The translations under genes were made by a program, and so were the position numbers. 64,000 nucleotides of DNA from Haloterrigena gelatinilytica. Its GTDB lineage: Archaea; Halobacteriota; Halobacteria; Halobacteriales; Natrialbaceae. The stretch is from NCBI RefSeq assembly GCF_013342145.1, contig NZ_JABUQZ010000001.1, positions 620,001 through 684,000 on the forward strand, given 5' to 3'. The notes under the pieces were generated by a model, which was not told the origin of the DNA, made no database searches, and worked only from the letters and a program-made list of their open reading frames with translations. This document shows, one piece after another, positions 52,484-62,668 of the stretch (positions within the stretch are counted from its first letter, which is position 1; each line of letters starts with the position of its first letter).

Positions 52484-52873
52484 CGCTGTCCACCCCGATC
52501 GACGGCCGCCTGGTTACAATCGAGTCCCATTTTCTGCTACTACCGATTTCGGACCTATTTCGATAAACAGTGTGCTTGCGAATGGCATGCGGCCGCTCGA
52601 CGCTCGCAGACGTCCCTCGCGGGACGGTACGCCGCACTCGACGACGCGGTGGTTCCGATTAGTGTCGTGGCTCGACTCGAGGACGGGTCTCGGACTCGAG
52701 AAGTCCGTCCGCTGTTCGTCTCGTTGCACCGTGAGAAACGCCGAGAGAGAGGTTTGAACGACGTGAAGACCTCATCCCGCGTCTTCTCTCGTTCAAATCT
52801 TCGCAGTCGTTTCGCAGCAACGGGCGTCGGTTCGCGCCGCTACGCGTCGCTCACCGGTTTGTTGCTGCAAAAG
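52484..52873. other. Intergenic region with a tRNA-Ser fragment
   Basis: About 390 bases upstream of the ferredoxin gene and downstream of tRNA-Ser. At 52739-52759 the sequence CGCCGAGAGAGAGGTTTGAAC matches the tRNA-Ser 3' half (52874-52895) with three mismatches or shifts. It is too short for a second tRNA. No gene is visible. Confidence 0.5.
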
Positions 52874-52958
52874 CGCCGAGAGGGAGATTTGAACTCCCGA
52901 GTCCGTGAGGACAGTAGATTTCGAATCTACCGCCTTGGCCGGGCTAGGCTATCTCGGC
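52874..52958 (-). tRNA. tRNA-Ser (anticodon CGA)
   Basis: On the minus strand the acceptor GCCGAGA (52958-52952) pairs with TCTCGGC (52881-52875), discriminator G at 52874. The anticodon stem GTAGA/TCTAC encloses TTCGAAA with anticodon CGA, reading UCG. A long variable arm (TGTCCTCACGGACT region) and T arm GGGAG-TTCAAAT-CTCCC are present, as expected for serine tRNA. Confidence 0.95.
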
Positions 52959-53055
52959 TCACTCATTCGTACCCGGGTGATGTTTTTACCCGTTTCGATT
53001 TTCGTCTCCCGTGGGAGTGCGTACCGCATGCCAGTCTCGGGGTCCCCGCTCGTCC

Positions 53056-53250
53056 TCAGAGGATATCACCGACGCGTCGCGGCTCGCCCTGGAGGTTCGG
53101 CTGTTCGGCGACGATCTGCAGCACTTCGTGGTCGGTCACGTCGTAGTAGGTCTTCTCCGTCGCCTCTTCGATGAGTTCTCGCTCGAGGCGGAACTCGGTG
53201 CCTTCGTAGACGACGTCGACCCCCTCTTCGTCGAACGCGAGAGTCGTCAT
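53056..53250 (-). CDS. DUF5800 family protein
   Basis: A 64-residue protein with the haloarchaeal DUF5800 sequence: MTTLAFDEEGVDVVYEG, then EEATEKTYYDVTDHEVLQIV and LQGEPRRVGDIL. It is small, acidic and soluble, without known motifs. The start at 53250 follows the in-frame ATG; longer versions are artefacts. Function unknown. It is divergent from the bactofilin gene, 124 bases away. Confidence 0.8.
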   Translation of the reverse strand: MTTLAFDEEGVDVVYEGTEFRLERELIEEATEKTYYDVTDHEVLQIVAEQPNLQGEPRRVGDIL

Positions 53251-53343
53251 GGACGGCCGTACGCGGCGCGGGATTAAAAGCGGGGCGTTGCGATTCGCGT
53301 CGCGTGAGACGCGCGTCAGACGCGCGGCGGACGACGCGCGAGG

Positions 53344-53350
53344 TTTATTA
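53344..53350 (+). promoter_or_regulatory. TATA box of the bactofilin gene
   Basis: TTTATTA lies 25-31 bases before the GTG at 53375, so the transcript should start at or a few bases before the start codon. Confidence 0.55.
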
Positions 53351-53374
53351 GTGGATACTCCTTTGGGGTGAAGT

Positions 53375-54235
53375 GTGGCCTTCAGCAGGGACCCGTTAGA
53401 CGAACTGGTCGTTCCCGACGGAACGGAAGCCAAGGAAGTCGACCTCGTAACCGACGGTGACGTCCTCGTCGGCGGTCGGTCGACCGTCGAGTTCGGGGTC
53501 CGCGGCCGAAACGTCCTCGCCGGCGAAGCCGTCGAGTTCGGCGGCGCCATCGAAGCCGAGGCGGACTGTCGTCTCGACATGTGGTGCGAGGTCGCCGAAA
53601 ACGTACTGGTCGGGCAGGACGCCTACATCGGCGAGCGCGTCCACGTCGCCGGCGAGATGAAAGTCGCCGGCGACCTCGATATCGGCGACGACGTCGAGAT
53701 CGAGGAGGGGTTCGAGGCCAACGGCTGGATCGTCATCCGCAACCCCATGCCGACGATCGTGTTCCTGTTCGTCTACCTCAAACACCTCCTGCTGATCGGC
53801 GAGGAACAGACCGCGCAGCGACTCGTCTCCGAACTCGTCGACGAGGACGAGGGCGAGGAGATCGACGCCGATCCGCTCGTGATCCCCAAGAACGCGACGG
53901 TCAGCGACGACGCCTGGCGGGTCTCGACGCCCGCGACGATCGGCGACGACTGCCGGCTCCACGGCAACGTCCGCGCCGAGACGATCGCCGTCGGCGCCGA
54001 GACGACGATCTTCGGCAGCCTCCGGGCTCGAGGCGACGTCACCGTCGGCGAGGGAACGCGAATCCACGGCGACCTGACCACGCGCGACGGCGACGTCACG
54101 ATCGCGGCGGGCGCTCGCGTCCTCGGTGACGTCTCGTGTGCGGCGCTCGAGCTCGGCCCCGACGCGGAGATCGACGGGACGATCCGCGCCAACGGCGAGA
54201 TCACGATGGGGACGACCGACCGCGAACCCGAGTGA
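53375..54235 (+). CDS. Polymer-forming cytoskeletal protein (bactofilin-like)
   Basis: A 286-residue protein starting at GTG 53375. It has two right-handed beta-helix parts made of short repeats with regular hydrophobic positions: residues about 20-115 (for example VLVGQDAYIGERVHVAGEMKV) and about 185-280 (RLHGNVRAETIAVGAETTIF and following). Between them is a hydrophobic stretch NPMPTIVFLFVYLKHLLLI that could touch the membrane, and an acidic hinge. Bactofilins self-assemble into filaments and help place cell-envelope machines. It may organise envelope growth in this archaeon (inference). A single gene next to phoU, convergent. Confidence 0.85.
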   Translation: MAFSRDPLDELVVPDGTEAKEVDLVTDGDVLVGGRSTVEFGVRGRNVLAGEAVEFGGAIEAEADCRLDMWCEVAENVLVGQDAYIGERVHVAGEMKVAGDLDIGDDVEIEEGFEANGWIVIRNPMPTIVFLFVYLKHLLLIGEEQTAQRLVSELVDEDEGEEIDADPLVIPKNATVSDDAWRVSTPATIGDDCRLHGNVRAETIAVGAETTIFGSLRARGDVTVGEGTRIHGDLTTRDGDVTIAAGARVLGDVSCAALELGPDAEIDGTIRANGEITMGTTDREPE

Positions 54236-54270
54236 GGGCGGTTCGCAGGCGCGAAAACGGAGCGGGGCGC

Positions 54271-54942
54271 TCAGTAGATCAGTTCGTCGTCGTTTTCGAC
54301 CATGTACAGCGTCCGCGCCGCGATGTTGACCGAGTGATCGCCGACGCGCTCCAGGTCGCGGATCGTCAACAGGAGCCGCGAGACGTCCTGCAACAACAGT
54401 TCGACCTCTTCGGGCGAATCGAGTTCGCGCTCGATCAGGTCGCGGACGACGATCTCGCTGGCTCGCTCGGCGAAGTGATCGAGGTCGTCGTCGCGGGCGG
54501 CGAGTTCGCGACAGGCCGCAGTGTCTTCCTCGTCGTAGGCGACCATCGCGTCCTCGATCATCTGGAGGGTCAGTTCGCCCATCTCCTGGACGTCGACGTC
54601 GGGGAACAGGTTCTCCTCGGCGTCCAGCGTGTACTCGCCGAGGTTCGTCGCGAGGTCGGCGATCCGCTCGAGGTCGGTGATGATCTTGAACGAGGCGGCG
54701 ATAAACCGGAGGTCGCTCGCGACCGGCTGCTGGAGCGCCAGCAGGTCGATGCAGTCCTGCTCTAAGTTGAGGTACATCCGGTTGATCTCGCCGTCGCCCT
54801 CGATTACCTCCCGGGCGAGTTCGCGGTCTTTCTGCTCGAGGGCGTCGAGCCCCATCCGAAGTCGCTCCATGACGACTTCGCTCATGTAGAGGATGTCCTC
54901 GCGGAGTTCCGCGAGTTTCTCCTGATACGATTTTCTGGCCAT
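54271..54942 (-). CDS. phoU: Phosphate signalling protein PhoU
   Basis: A 223-residue all-helical protein with two PhoU repeats. Each has the acidic metal-binding pattern: ASFKIITDLERIADLATNLGEY in the first and LLTIRDLERVGDHSVNIAART in the second. PhoU links the Pst transporter to the phosphate response and usually represses it when phosphate is ample. The pst operon lies 3 kb away, separated by a histidine kinase and a DUF457 protein, so the region is a phosphate island. The start at 54942 gives the usual family length. Confidence 0.93.
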   Translation of the reverse strand: MARKSYQEKLAELREDILYMSEVVMERLRMGLDALEQKDRELAREVIEGDGEINRMYLNLEQDCIDLLALQQPVASDLRFIAASFKIITDLERIADLATNLGEYTLDAEENLFPDVDVQEMGELTLQMIEDAMVAYDEEDTAACRELAARDDDLDHFAERASEIVVRDLIERELDSPEEVELLLQDVSRLLLTIRDLERVGDHSVNIAARTLYMVENDDELIY

Positions 54943-55215
54943 GGTTCAGCCACCTTTCCGGGCGTAGATATAACTTGTGCCACCGAACTACCGGAACCGC
55001 CCGTCGCAGGCTGCATCGATCCGCGAGCGAAGTGTCGGGCCGCTACGACGCTTGAAACCCTGTCAAATCGACGCGATGGGTACAGGCCGTCGAGACCACT
55101 CACGAACAGTAGGCAGTAACACAGCTTCGGTATTCGGAGTGGGATGTAAATCTTTCGTTCAGTGCGGGAGAAGAATTGAACAATCCTTTCCTCGTAGAGG
55201 CGCTGCTGACAGCTA

Positions 55216-56856
55216 ATGGGTGACGACGGATCACCGAGCGGTTCTCAAGAAACTCTCACGGACGAGCTTGAGCGTCGGAATAGGTTCTTACAGCAGGTCT
55301 CAGAGATCATCTCAGATACTGACCAGCCGTTCTTAGAGCAAATCGATTCTCTCCTGGAAACCGGTCGTGACGCCGTCGGGGCGGAGTTCGCGGCGTTCTC
55401 ATTTGTAGATGACGACGCCTGCGTCTTCGAGGCAATTGACGTCCCAAACGGAGCCGATATTCAGCGGGGAGATTCGGTTCCGCTTCCCGAGGTCCCGAAG
55501 TCCAAACGCGTCGTTGAAACCGAGCAGACGCTCGTCCTCGGGGACGTCGAAGCGCAAGCCCCGGAGTTAGCAGATCCCCGGGGAATGGCCTGTTACCTCG
55601 GGGCGCCGATATTCGATGCCGACGAGGTCTACGGAACGTTTTGCTTGTGCGGGACGGAGGCCAGGAGCGATGGTTTCTCCGACTGGGAGGTGACGTTTAT
55701 CGAACTCCTCAGCAATTGGGTGAGTACGCAGCTCCAACAGCGAGAACAGTATCAATCCTTACGCGATACGCGATTACATATGGAGGCGGCGGTGGACGCC
55801 GGCGCAGTCGGGACGTGGGAGTGGGACATTCCTGCAGACCAGTTCGTTACCGGACGATCTTTCGCGAGGACCTTCGGAGTCGACCCGGATAAGGCCAGCG
55901 AGGGCGTGCCGCTTCAAGAGCTGCTCGATTCCATTCACGAGGACGACCGTGACCGAGTGACGCGGGAAATCGAAGACGCCGTCGAATCCTGCGGCGAGTA
56001 CGAAGCCGAATACCGCGTTTGGAACGCCGACGACGAACTGCAGTGGGTCATCGCCCGCGGATACGTCGAGTGCGACGACGACGGGAACCCGCTGACCTTC
56101 CCTGGTGCGCTCACTGATATCACGGAACAAAAGCAAGCCGAGCGACGACTCGAAACCGTGAACGAACGGCTCAGGGCGTCGAACGAACGGCTCGAGCAGT
56201 TCGCCCACGCTGCTTCGCACGATCTGCAAGAGCCGCTGCGGATGGTGTCGAGCTATCTCCAATTGATCGAAAACCAGTACGGGGAGACGCTGGACGAGGA
56301 GGGTCGAGAATTTCTCGAGTTCGCCGTCGATGGCGCAGACCGGATGCGCAATATGATCGACGCGCTGCTCGCGTATTCGCGAGTCGAGACGCAGGGCGAT
56401 CCGTTCGAACCGGTCGATTTGAACGATGTGTTGATGGACGTGCAGACGGACCTCCAACGGAAGATCGAGGAAACCGATGCCGAGATAGCCGTTACGGACC
56501 TCCCTCGCGTCGAAGGAGACGCTAGCCAACTGCGACAGCTGTTCCAGAATCTGCTGGACAACGCGCTCGAATACAGCGGCGACGAACCGCCGCGCGTCTC
56601 CGTATCGGCTGAACGAGACAGAACGAAGGGAATTATCGCCGTCCGCGACGAAGGGATCGGCATCGAGCCCGGGAACCACGACCGAATCTTCGAGGTGTTC
56701 GAACGCCTCCACAGTCGTGAAGACCACTCCGGCACGGGGATCGGGCTATCGCTCTGTGAACGGATCGCCGAGCGTCACGATGGCGAGATGTGGGTGGAGT
56801 CCGAACCGGGGAACGGGACGACAGTTTTCGACTCCTTGCCGATCTACGACGCATAA
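55216..56856 (+). CDS. Cytoplasmic histidine kinase, GAF-PAS-HisKA-HATPase
   Basis: A 546-residue kinase without membrane segments. A GAF domain (about 25-170, with GMACYLGAPIFDADEVYGTFCLCG) is followed by a PAS domain (about 190-310, VIARGYVECDDDGNPLTFPG), HisKA with QFAHAASHDLQEPLRMVSSYL and HATPase with N-box LFQNLLDNALEYSG, G1 VRDEGIGIEPG and G2 HSGTGIGLSLCERIAERH. The phytochrome-like HisKA subtype and the lack of a receiver gene nearby are usual for haloarchaea. Its GC content is slightly lower than that of its neighbours. Position between phoU and pst hints at phosphate sensing, but a PhoB partner is not seen. Confidence 0.9.
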   Translation: MGDDGSPSGSQETLTDELERRNRFLQQVSEIISDTDQPFLEQIDSLLETGRDAVGAEFAAFSFVDDDACVFEAIDVPNGADIQRGDSVPLPEVPKSKRVVETEQTLVLGDVEAQAPELADPRGMACYLGAPIFDADEVYGTFCLCGTEARSDGFSDWEVTFIELLSNWVSTQLQQREQYQSLRDTRLHMEAAVDAGAVGTWEWDIPADQFVTGRSFARTFGVDPDKASEGVPLQELLDSIHEDDRDRVTREIEDAVESCGEYEAEYRVWNADDELQWVIARGYVECDDDGNPLTFPGALTDITEQKQAERRLETVNERLRASNERLEQFAHAASHDLQEPLRMVSSYLQLIENQYGETLDEEGREFLEFAVDGADRMRNMIDALLAYSRVETQGDPFEPVDLNDVLMDVQTDLQRKIEETDAEIAVTDLPRVEGDASQLRQLFQNLLDNALEYSGDEPPRVSVSAERDRTKGIIAVRDEGIGIEPGNHDRIFEVFERLHSREDHSGTGIGLSLCERIAERHDGEMWVESEPGNGTTVFDSLPIYDA

Positions 56857-56996
56857 GGCGGGCTGATGGGGCTGTCTCCCAGCGGCGGGCGTTTCAACGG
56901 ACTCCGATACGAATCCGCTGTAGGTGGTACACGGTATTCCCAAATCGTCCGTCTGCTTCCAGCTAACTGCCGTGTGTGAATAACCCGTGCGACGAG

Positions 56997-57503
56997 CTAT
57001 TGCGAACGGAATCGCTCGATTGTCGACTTCGGGAATCGAAGGGAAACGCGGCGCTCGAAATCGTATTTCATGCCGAGTAAACTGCCGAGGATCACGGCGA
57101 CCGCGAAGGCCGACGTGACCATATTCAGGAGCAGCCAGTCGAGCGAAACCCCGTACGCCGTCTGATCGACAGGTGCGAACAACCGGACTCCGCCGCTCAG
57201 CATATCGAAAACGACGTGCGATCCGAATCCGATCGCGGCTGCTCGCCAGGGACCGAACGCGGAGAGGAGACCCACTATGACGACCCCCGCCAGCAGCGAG
57301 TGCGTGAGCCCGCGATGCGTCCACACGATGCTCGAGACGTAGCCGAGTTCGATCAGCGGCCGAAAGACGAACGTATCGACGTCGGGAACGGCGGCGGCGA
57401 GCGCCGCGACGAGATACGGCTCCGATCGTTCGGACCGAGTAACGAGCAGAACCAGTGCCAGACCGAGCAGGATGTGTACCCCAGTGGCGACCATATTTGC
57501 CAA
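56997..57503 (-). CDS. DUF457 membrane-bound metal-dependent hydrolase
   Basis: A 168-residue membrane protein with four to five segments and the family metal motif: AVPDVDTFVFRP, WTHRGLTHSLLAG and GFGSHVVFDMLSGGV. DUF457/YdjM-type proteins are induced in stress in bacteria and may act on membrane lipids. The reaction is not established. It has a possible internal start at 57494. It sits between a histidine kinase and pstB with no operon link. Confidence 0.82.
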   Translation of the reverse strand: MANMVATGVHILLGLALVLLVTRSERSEPYLVAALAAAVPDVDTFVFRPLIELGYVSSIVWTHRGLTHSLLAGVVIVGLLSAFGPWRAAAIGFGSHVVFDMLSGGVRLFAPVDQTAYGVSLDWLLLNMVTSAFAVAVILGSLLGMKYDFERRVSLRFPKSTIERFRSQ

Positions 57504-57688
57504 CCCATGCTATTGAATCACATAATAGATATGGTTAGCGAACAATACACATTCGTAGATTAGCGCATCACGTCCGCCGGTGAACAGTGCGTTCGCTCAG
57601 CGATCGGTGACCGAAAACGTCACGACGAACGAAATTATACCCGGTCAGCGCGCGATCGGCGACCGCCGACCGGCGGTGGTGTCGACGG

Positions 57689-58558
57689 CTATCCGAACTT
57701 GCCGGTGATGTAGTCCTCGACGCGGTCGTGCTCGGGGTTCTCGAAGATCTTCTCGGTGTCGTCGAACTCGACGAGTTCCCCGCCGGTGAGGAAGACCGCC
57801 GTCTTATCGGAGATGCGGGCGGCCTGTTGCATGTTGTGGGTGACGATGACGACCGTGTACTCCTCGGAGAGATCCTCGATCAGGTCCTCGATCTTCGAGG
57901 TGGCGACGGGGTCGAGCGCCGACGCCGGTTCGTCCATCAGGATCACGTCCGGATCGGGCGCGATCGCGCGGGCGATACAGAGGCGCTGCTGTTGACCGCC
58001 CGAGAGATCCAGTCCGCTCGAGTCGAGTTGACCGTCGACTTCCTCGAGGAGGGCCGCGCGCTCGAGGGCTGTTCGGACCTTCTCGTCGACGTTTCGGTCT
58101 TTCCCCTGGACCTTCAGCCCGTAGGCGACGTTGTCCCGAATCGATTTGGGGAACGGGTTGGGCGACTGGAAGACCATCCCGATCTTCCGGCGTAGGGCGA
58201 CGGGGTCGACGTCGTCGTCGTAGACGTTCTTGCCGTCGAACAGCAGTTCGCCCTCGACGCGGGCGGCGTCGACGAGGTCGTTCATCCGGTTGATACACCG
58301 GAGGAACGTCGATTTCCCGCAGCCCGAGGGACCGATGACCGCCGTCACCTGCTTTTCGGGAATCTCGATGTCGACGCTGTCGAGCGCTCGCTCCTCGCCG
58401 TAGTAGACGTCGAGGTCGCGCGCCTCGAGCAGCGTCCGGTCGGTCTCCGTCTCGGCGCCGGCGTCGGCGCTGTCGACGAGGCCGTCCGTTCCCGGCGTCG
58501 GGGCTGGCTGGTCGTCGGTCGATTCCGTTTCCGAGGAAGTCATCTGTTCGTTAGTCAT
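57689..58558 (-). CDS. pstB: Phosphate ABC transporter ATP-binding protein
   Basis: A 289-residue ATPase. After a variable, acidic N-terminus of about 45 residues come Walker [22 protein letters not shown]-loop [20 protein letters not shown], signature [15 protein letters not shown], Walker [14 protein letters not shown] and switch His [25 protein letters not shown] and PNPFPKS are PstB hallmarks. It energises high-affinity phosphate uptake. The ATG at 58558 is 2 bases after the pstA stop. It is the last gene of pstS-pstC-pstA-pstB. A near-identical second pstB lies at 61814. Confidence 0.95.
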   Translation of the reverse strand: MTNEQMTSSETESTDDQPAPTPGTDGLVDSADAGAETETDRTLLEARDLDVYYGEERALDSVDIEIPEKQVTAVIGPSGCGKSTFLRCINRMNDLVDAARVEGELLFDGKNVYDDDVDPVALRRKIGMVFQSPNPFPKSIRDNVAYGLKVQGKDRNVDEKVRTALERAALLEEVDGQLDSSGLDLSGGQQQRLCIARAIAPDPDVILMDEPASALDPVATSKIEDLIEDLSEEYTVVIVTHNMQQAARISDKTAVFLTGGELVEFDDTEKIFENPEHDRVEDYITGKFG

Positions 58559-58560
58559 TG

Positions 58561-59451
58561 TCAGGTGCGCTGTTGATATCGATTCCGAATGACGATCGCG
58601 ATCGAGTTGATCGTCAGCAGGACGACGAGCAGCGTGACGACGCCGGCGGCGACGACGCCGTACTGGAATTCGGTCTGGGGATAGGAGGCCCAGTTGTAGA
58701 TCTGCAGCGGCATGGCGCTGACCTTGCTGAAGGGACCGTTCGGGAGTCCGAAGACGGTCGTCGGGGCGGCGATCATGATCAGCGGCGCCGTCTCGCCGAT
58801 CGCGCGGCCGAGCGCGAGGATCGTCCCGGTCATGATGCCGGGCATCGCCCGCGGCAGGACGACGTTGCGGATCGTCTGCCACTTCGTCGCGCCCATCCCG
58901 TAGGACGCCTGTCGCTGGGAGTCGGGGACGGACCGAATCGCCTCCTGGGCCGAGATGATCACGATCGGCAGGATGAGCAGGGCGATGGTGAACGCGGCCG
59001 CCAGCACCGTCCCGTAGCCGATGCTAAAGAGGCCGACGAACAGCCCCAGTCCCAGCAGGCCGTAGACGACCGAGGGAACGCCCGCGAGGTTCGCGATGTT
59101 GAGCTGGATGAACCGCGTGAGGTAGCCGTCGTCGGCGTACTCCTCGAGGTAGATCGCGGCGCCGACGCCGAGCGGGAACGTGATCAGCGCGATCACGAGC
59201 ATGATTGCGACGGAGCCGACGAGTGCGGGCAGGAACCCTGCCTGGAACGGGTCGGGGTGGGGCGGGTTCGTGAGGAACTGCCAGTCGAGCCAGCCGACGG
59301 CGTCGACGGCGACGTTCAGGAGCAACGCCGCGAGCGAGACGATGCCGACGAGCGTCGCCGCCAGCGCGAGCAGGCGGAACGAAACGTCTTTCGTCCGGCT
59401 GATCTGACCGAACCCGGAATCGGCGGGTTCGTCGCGGGTATCGGCCGCCAT
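58561..59451 (-). CDS. pstA: Phosphate ABC transporter permease PstA
   Basis: A 296-residue membrane protein with six predicted segments and the EAA-loop [21 protein letters not shown] that contacts PstB. Typical motifs are [18 protein letters not shown] and [14 protein letters not shown]. It pairs with PstC to form the phosphate channel. The ATG overlaps the pstC stop by one base (TAATG on the coding strand), so translation is coupled. Soluble N-terminus of about 25 residues. Confidence 0.95.
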   Translation of the reverse strand: MAADTRDEPADSGFGQISRTKDVSFRLLALAATLVGIVSLAALLLNVAVDAVGWLDWQFLTNPPHPDPFQAGFLPALVGSVAIMLVIALITFPLGVGAAIYLEEYADDGYLTRFIQLNIANLAGVPSVVYGLLGLGLFVGLFSIGYGTVLAAAFTIALLILPIVIISAQEAIRSVPDSQRQASYGMGATKWQTIRNVVLPRAMPGIMTGTILALGRAIGETAPLIMIAAPTTVFGLPNGPFSKVSAMPLQIYNWASYPQTEFQYGVVAAGVVTLLVVLLTINSIAIVIRNRYQQRT

Positions 59452-60374
59452 TAGCGGTACACCTCCCGGTAGCGCGACGCGACGAATTCACTGATGAGGT
59501 TCATGACGAAGGTGATGACGAACAGCGTCAGTCCGACGGCGAAGAGGCTCTTGTACGCTTCGCCCTGCCCGACGATGTCGCCCGTCCCGATCTGGACCAT
59601 CGCGGAGGTCATCGGCTGGATCGAGTTCAGGAACATCCCCGCCGGATCGGTCAGATCGACCATCCGGGGCGTCTGTCCCGCCGCGATGGCGACGATCATC
59701 GTCTCGCCGATCGCCCGCGAGAGCGCGAGGATGAACGACGAGAAGATCCCGGACAGCGCCGCCGGCACGACGACGGACGTCGAGACGGTGAACTTCGTCG
59801 CCCCCAGCCCGTAACTGGCCTGGCGGAGCGAGTCCGGCACCGCGCTCATCGCGTCCTCGCTGATCGAGGAGACCATCGGGATGATCATGATGCCGACCAT
59901 GATCGACGCCGACAGCCCGTTGAACGTCGACAGCGGCAGGAACGTGTCCAGCGCCGGCGTGATGTAGACGAGCGCGAAGTAACCGTAGACGACCGTCGGA
60001 ACGCCCGCCAGCACCTCGAGGGCCGGCTTGAGATACGAACGCTGGCGATCGGTGGCGTACTCGCTCAGGTAGATCGCGGTCAGCAGTCCGATCGGGAGCG
60101 CGACCATCGCCGAGCCCACGGTGATGACCAGCGTCCCCGAAATCAGCGGGAGAACGCCGAAGGCGATCGGTTCGTTCGTGGGGCTCCACCGCGTGCCCGT
60201 GAGGAATTCGGCGGGCGAGACCTGTGCGAAGAAGTCGACCGCGTCGATCAGCAGCGTCAGAATGATCGCGACGGTCGTCAGGATCGACAGCAGCGCACAC
60301 AGCATGAAGAGATAACGGAAGGCGGTGCCCCGCGCCGTGCGGCTCGCGTCGTGAGAGAAGTCCGGTTGGCTCAT
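59451..60374 (-). CDS. pstC: Phosphate ABC transporter permease PstC
   Basis: A 307-residue membrane protein with six predicted segments. It carries [18 protein letters not shown], the EAA loop [20 protein letters not shown] and [19 protein letters not shown]. It forms the second half of the phosphate permease. Its start overlaps the pstS stop by 3 bases; its stop overlaps pstA. A run of about 35 polar residues precedes the first segment. Confidence 0.95.
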   Translation of the reverse strand: MSQPDFSHDASRTARGTAFRYLFMLCALLSILTTVAIILTLLIDAVDFFAQVSPAEFLTGTRWSPTNEPIAFGVLPLISGTLVITVGSAMVALPIGLLTAIYLSEYATDRQRSYLKPALEVLAGVPTVVYGYFALVYITPALDTFLPLSTFNGLSASIMVGIMIIPMVSSISEDAMSAVPDSLRQASYGLGATKFTVSTSVVVPAALSGIFSSFILALSRAIGETMIVAIAAGQTPRMVDLTDPAGMFLNSIQPMTSAMVQIGTGDIVGQGEAYKSLFAVGLTLFVITFVMNLISEFVASRYREVYR

Positions 60375-61345
60375 TCGGTCACCTCCGCGATCGCGGCGTC
60401 GAGTTTCTCGAGGTTCTCGTCGCGGTTCTCCTCGGTGATCGGGACGTAGCCGACGTCGGAGACGAGGTCCGTCGCGGCCTGTTTCATGTAGAAGCGAGCG
60501 AAGTCCCGGACCGCCTGCTTCTCGAGCGATTCCTTCGCGACGTAAATGTAGAGGGGTCGCGAGAGGGGCGTGTACTCGCCGGACATGGCCGTCTCGATCG
60601 ACGGTTCGACGCAGCCGTCGCCGTTATCGATCGAGATTGCCTTGATCGAGTCCGGGTTCTCGCTGTAGTACGAGAATCCGAAGTAGCCCATCGCGTACTC
60701 CGAACCCTGGACACCCTGGACGATCGTTCGGTCGCGTTCGGTCGCGTGGTAATCGCTACGGTGGTTCTCCTCCTCGCCGATAACGGCCTCGTTGAAGTAG
60801 TCGAACGTGCCGGAGGTCGTCGCGGCCCCGTACAGTTCGAACTCCTCGTCGGGCCAGTCCTCGTTGATATCGCTCCACCGTTCGGCGCCGTCGGCCCGCC
60901 AGATCTCGCGGAGTTCCTCGACCGTGAGACAGTCGATCCAGTCCGCGTCCGGGTTGACGACGACCGTCAGCGCGTCGGTCGCGACCGTGAACTCTATCGG
61001 TGTGATCCCGTTGTTCCCACACTGTTCGACTTCGGCGTCGGCGACCGCCCGACTCGCGTTATTAATGTCGGTTCGTCCCGCACAGAAGAAGTTCCCGAAC
61101 CCGCCGCCAGTCCCGGTCTTACTGAGCGAGATGTTGACGGTCGGGTGCTCTTCGGAGAACGCGGAAGCGATCGCCTCGGTCACGGGGAACACCGTGCTGC
61201 TCCCCGCGACGTTCACCTGATCTGCTTCCGCGGCGAAGACGCCGCTACAGCCGGCTAACCCACCGGAGAGGGCAACACCAGCCGCGGCGAGAAAATCACG
61301 CCGACCGAAGCCGGTCGGCAGGGACGCCGTGGTTTCTCTCGACAT
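60371..61345 (-). CDS. pstS: Phosphate ABC transporter substrate-binding lipoprotein PstS
   Basis: A 324-residue Tat lipoprotein. [20 protein letters not shown] carries the twin Arg and lipobox Cys33. The mature domain has the phosphate-binding hallmarks [36 protein letters not shown] and [16 protein letters not shown]. It captures phosphate at the cell surface for PstCAB. The ATG at 61345 is preferred over TTG 61357. A TATA-like TATATAG lies on the minus strand around 61390-61398, about 45 bases before the start. It is the first gene of the operon. Confidence 0.95.
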   Translation of the reverse strand: MSRETTASLPTGFGRRDFLAAAGVALSGGLAGCSGVFAAEADQVNVAGSSTVFPVTEAIASAFSEEHPTVNISLSKTGTGGGFGNFFCAGRTDINNASRAVADAEVEQCGNNGITPIEFTVATDALTVVVNPDADWIDCLTVEELREIWRADGAERWSDINEDWPDEEFELYGAATTSGTFDYFNEAVIGEEENHRSDYHATERDRTIVQGVQGSEYAMGYFGFSYYSENPDSIKAISIDNGDGCVEPSIETAMSGEYTPLSRPLYIYVAKESLEKQAVRDFARFYMKQAATDLVSDVGYVPITEENRDENLEKLDAAIAEVTE

Positions 61346-61813
61346 CACCGGATGCAAACCACACTGTAGGTAAGTAGACTACTATGAGAACTATATAGTG
61401 ATATGTACCTGCTGCAGCGACTATCAGCACGATAACTGGTGCCAGTGTCGGGCCGCTAACCCATACATATGACAATAGCTGACACGAGAAGACATAGCGA
61501 TGAATGAACGTGTATTCTACGAGAGCGTATTCGGCGGTGAACAGTCGAACATATATAGACGAGATCGGACGATCGGTCGGTGGTTCGACGAGGCGTTACG
61601 GTGATCGGATCAGGAGTCCGAAGCGAACGGCGACCCGAATCACGGGCACACCGATCGGTGTCGGGTTCCATTTCCGTGGGTCGATCAGCAAAATCGAGTC
61701 GCCGGCCGGTCCGGTCGCCAAGCGCGAATCGTGCGGCCGTCCGTCAGACGGCTTTCGGACGCTTCGGAGGCGTCGACTCCGGCTCCTCGTCGCCGCACGT
61801 GTCGGCGCTCCGC
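61346..61813. other. Intergenic region upstream of pstS
   Basis: About 470 bases between pstS and the second pstB, both on the minus strand. The left 150 bases are AT-rich and hold the likely pst promoter (ACTATATAGTG around 61387-61402). A further AT-rich patch is at 61548-61560 (ACATATATAGACG). A phosphate-response element is expected here but I cannot name one with confidence. No gene is seen. Confidence 0.45.
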
Positions 61814-62668
61814 TCACCCGAACTTGCCGGTGATGTAGTCCTCGACGCGGTCGCTTTCGGGGTTCTCGAAGATCTTCTCGGTGTCGTCGAACTCGACGAG
61901 TTCCCCGCCGGTGAGGAAGACCGCCGTTTTGTCCGAAATCCGAGCCGCCTGTTGCATGTTGTGGGTGACGATGACGACCGTGTACTCCTCGGAGAGGTCC
62001 TCGATCAGGTCCTCGATCTTCGAGGTGGCGATCGGATCCAGCGCCGACGCCGGCTCGTCCATCAGCACGACCTCCGGATCGGGCGCGATCGCGCGGGCGA
62101 TACAGAGGCGCTGCTGTTGACCGCCAGAGAGATCCAGTCCGCTCGAGTCGAGTTGACCGTCGACCTCCTCGAGGAGGGCCGCTCGCTCGAGGGCTGTTCG
62201 GACCTTCTCGTCGACGTTTTCGTCTTTCCCCTGGACCCGCAGCCCGTAGGCGACGTTGTCCCGGATCGATTTGGGGAACGGGTTAGGCGACTGGAAGACC
62301 ATGCCGATTTTCCGGCGTAAGGCGACGGGGTCGACGTCGTCGTCGTAGACGTTCTTCCCGTGGAAGTAGAGGTCGCCCTCGACGCGGGCGACGTCTATCA
62401 GATCGTTCATGCGGTTGATCGAGCGCAGGAACGTCGACTTTCCACAGCCCGACGGTCCGATCAGCGCCGTGACCTTCCGCTCGGGGATGTCCATGTGGAT
62501 ACCGTCCAGCGCCTGGTCGTCGCCGTAGTAGACGTCCAGATCGCGCGCTTCGATGACGGCGTCGTCGACCCGCGGTGATCCGAGGGGAGCGTCGTCGGTT
62601 ACGGACGTGACCGAACGGGCGGTACTGTCGTCGGACGTCGAGACGGATTGGGTTCCGTTCGCGGTCAT
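61814..62668 (-). CDS. pstB: Phosphate ABC transporter ATP-binding protein, second copy
   Basis: A 284-residue ATPase nearly identical to the product at 57689 from Walker A to the end ([48 protein letters not shown]). Only the first 60 residues and scattered positions differ, such as [11 protein letters not shown] for [11 protein letters not shown]. It has no permease or binding protein of its own, so it either serves the same PstCA or is a spare ATPase. Long stretches of identical DNA suggest recent duplication or gene conversion. Confidence 0.93.
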   Translation of the reverse strand: MTANGTQSVSTSDDSTARSVTSVTDDAPLGSPRVDDAVIEARDLDVYYGDDQALDGIHMDIPERKVTALIGPSGCGKSTFLRSINRMNDLIDVARVEGDLYFHGKNVYDDDVDPVALRRKIGMVFQSPNPFPKSIRDNVAYGLRVQGKDENVDEKVRTALERAALLEEVDGQLDSSGLDLSGGQQQRLCIARAIAPDPEVVLMDEPASALDPIATSKIEDLIEDLSEEYTVVIVTHNMQQAARISDKTAVFLTGGELVEFDDTEKIFENPESDRVEDYITGKFG

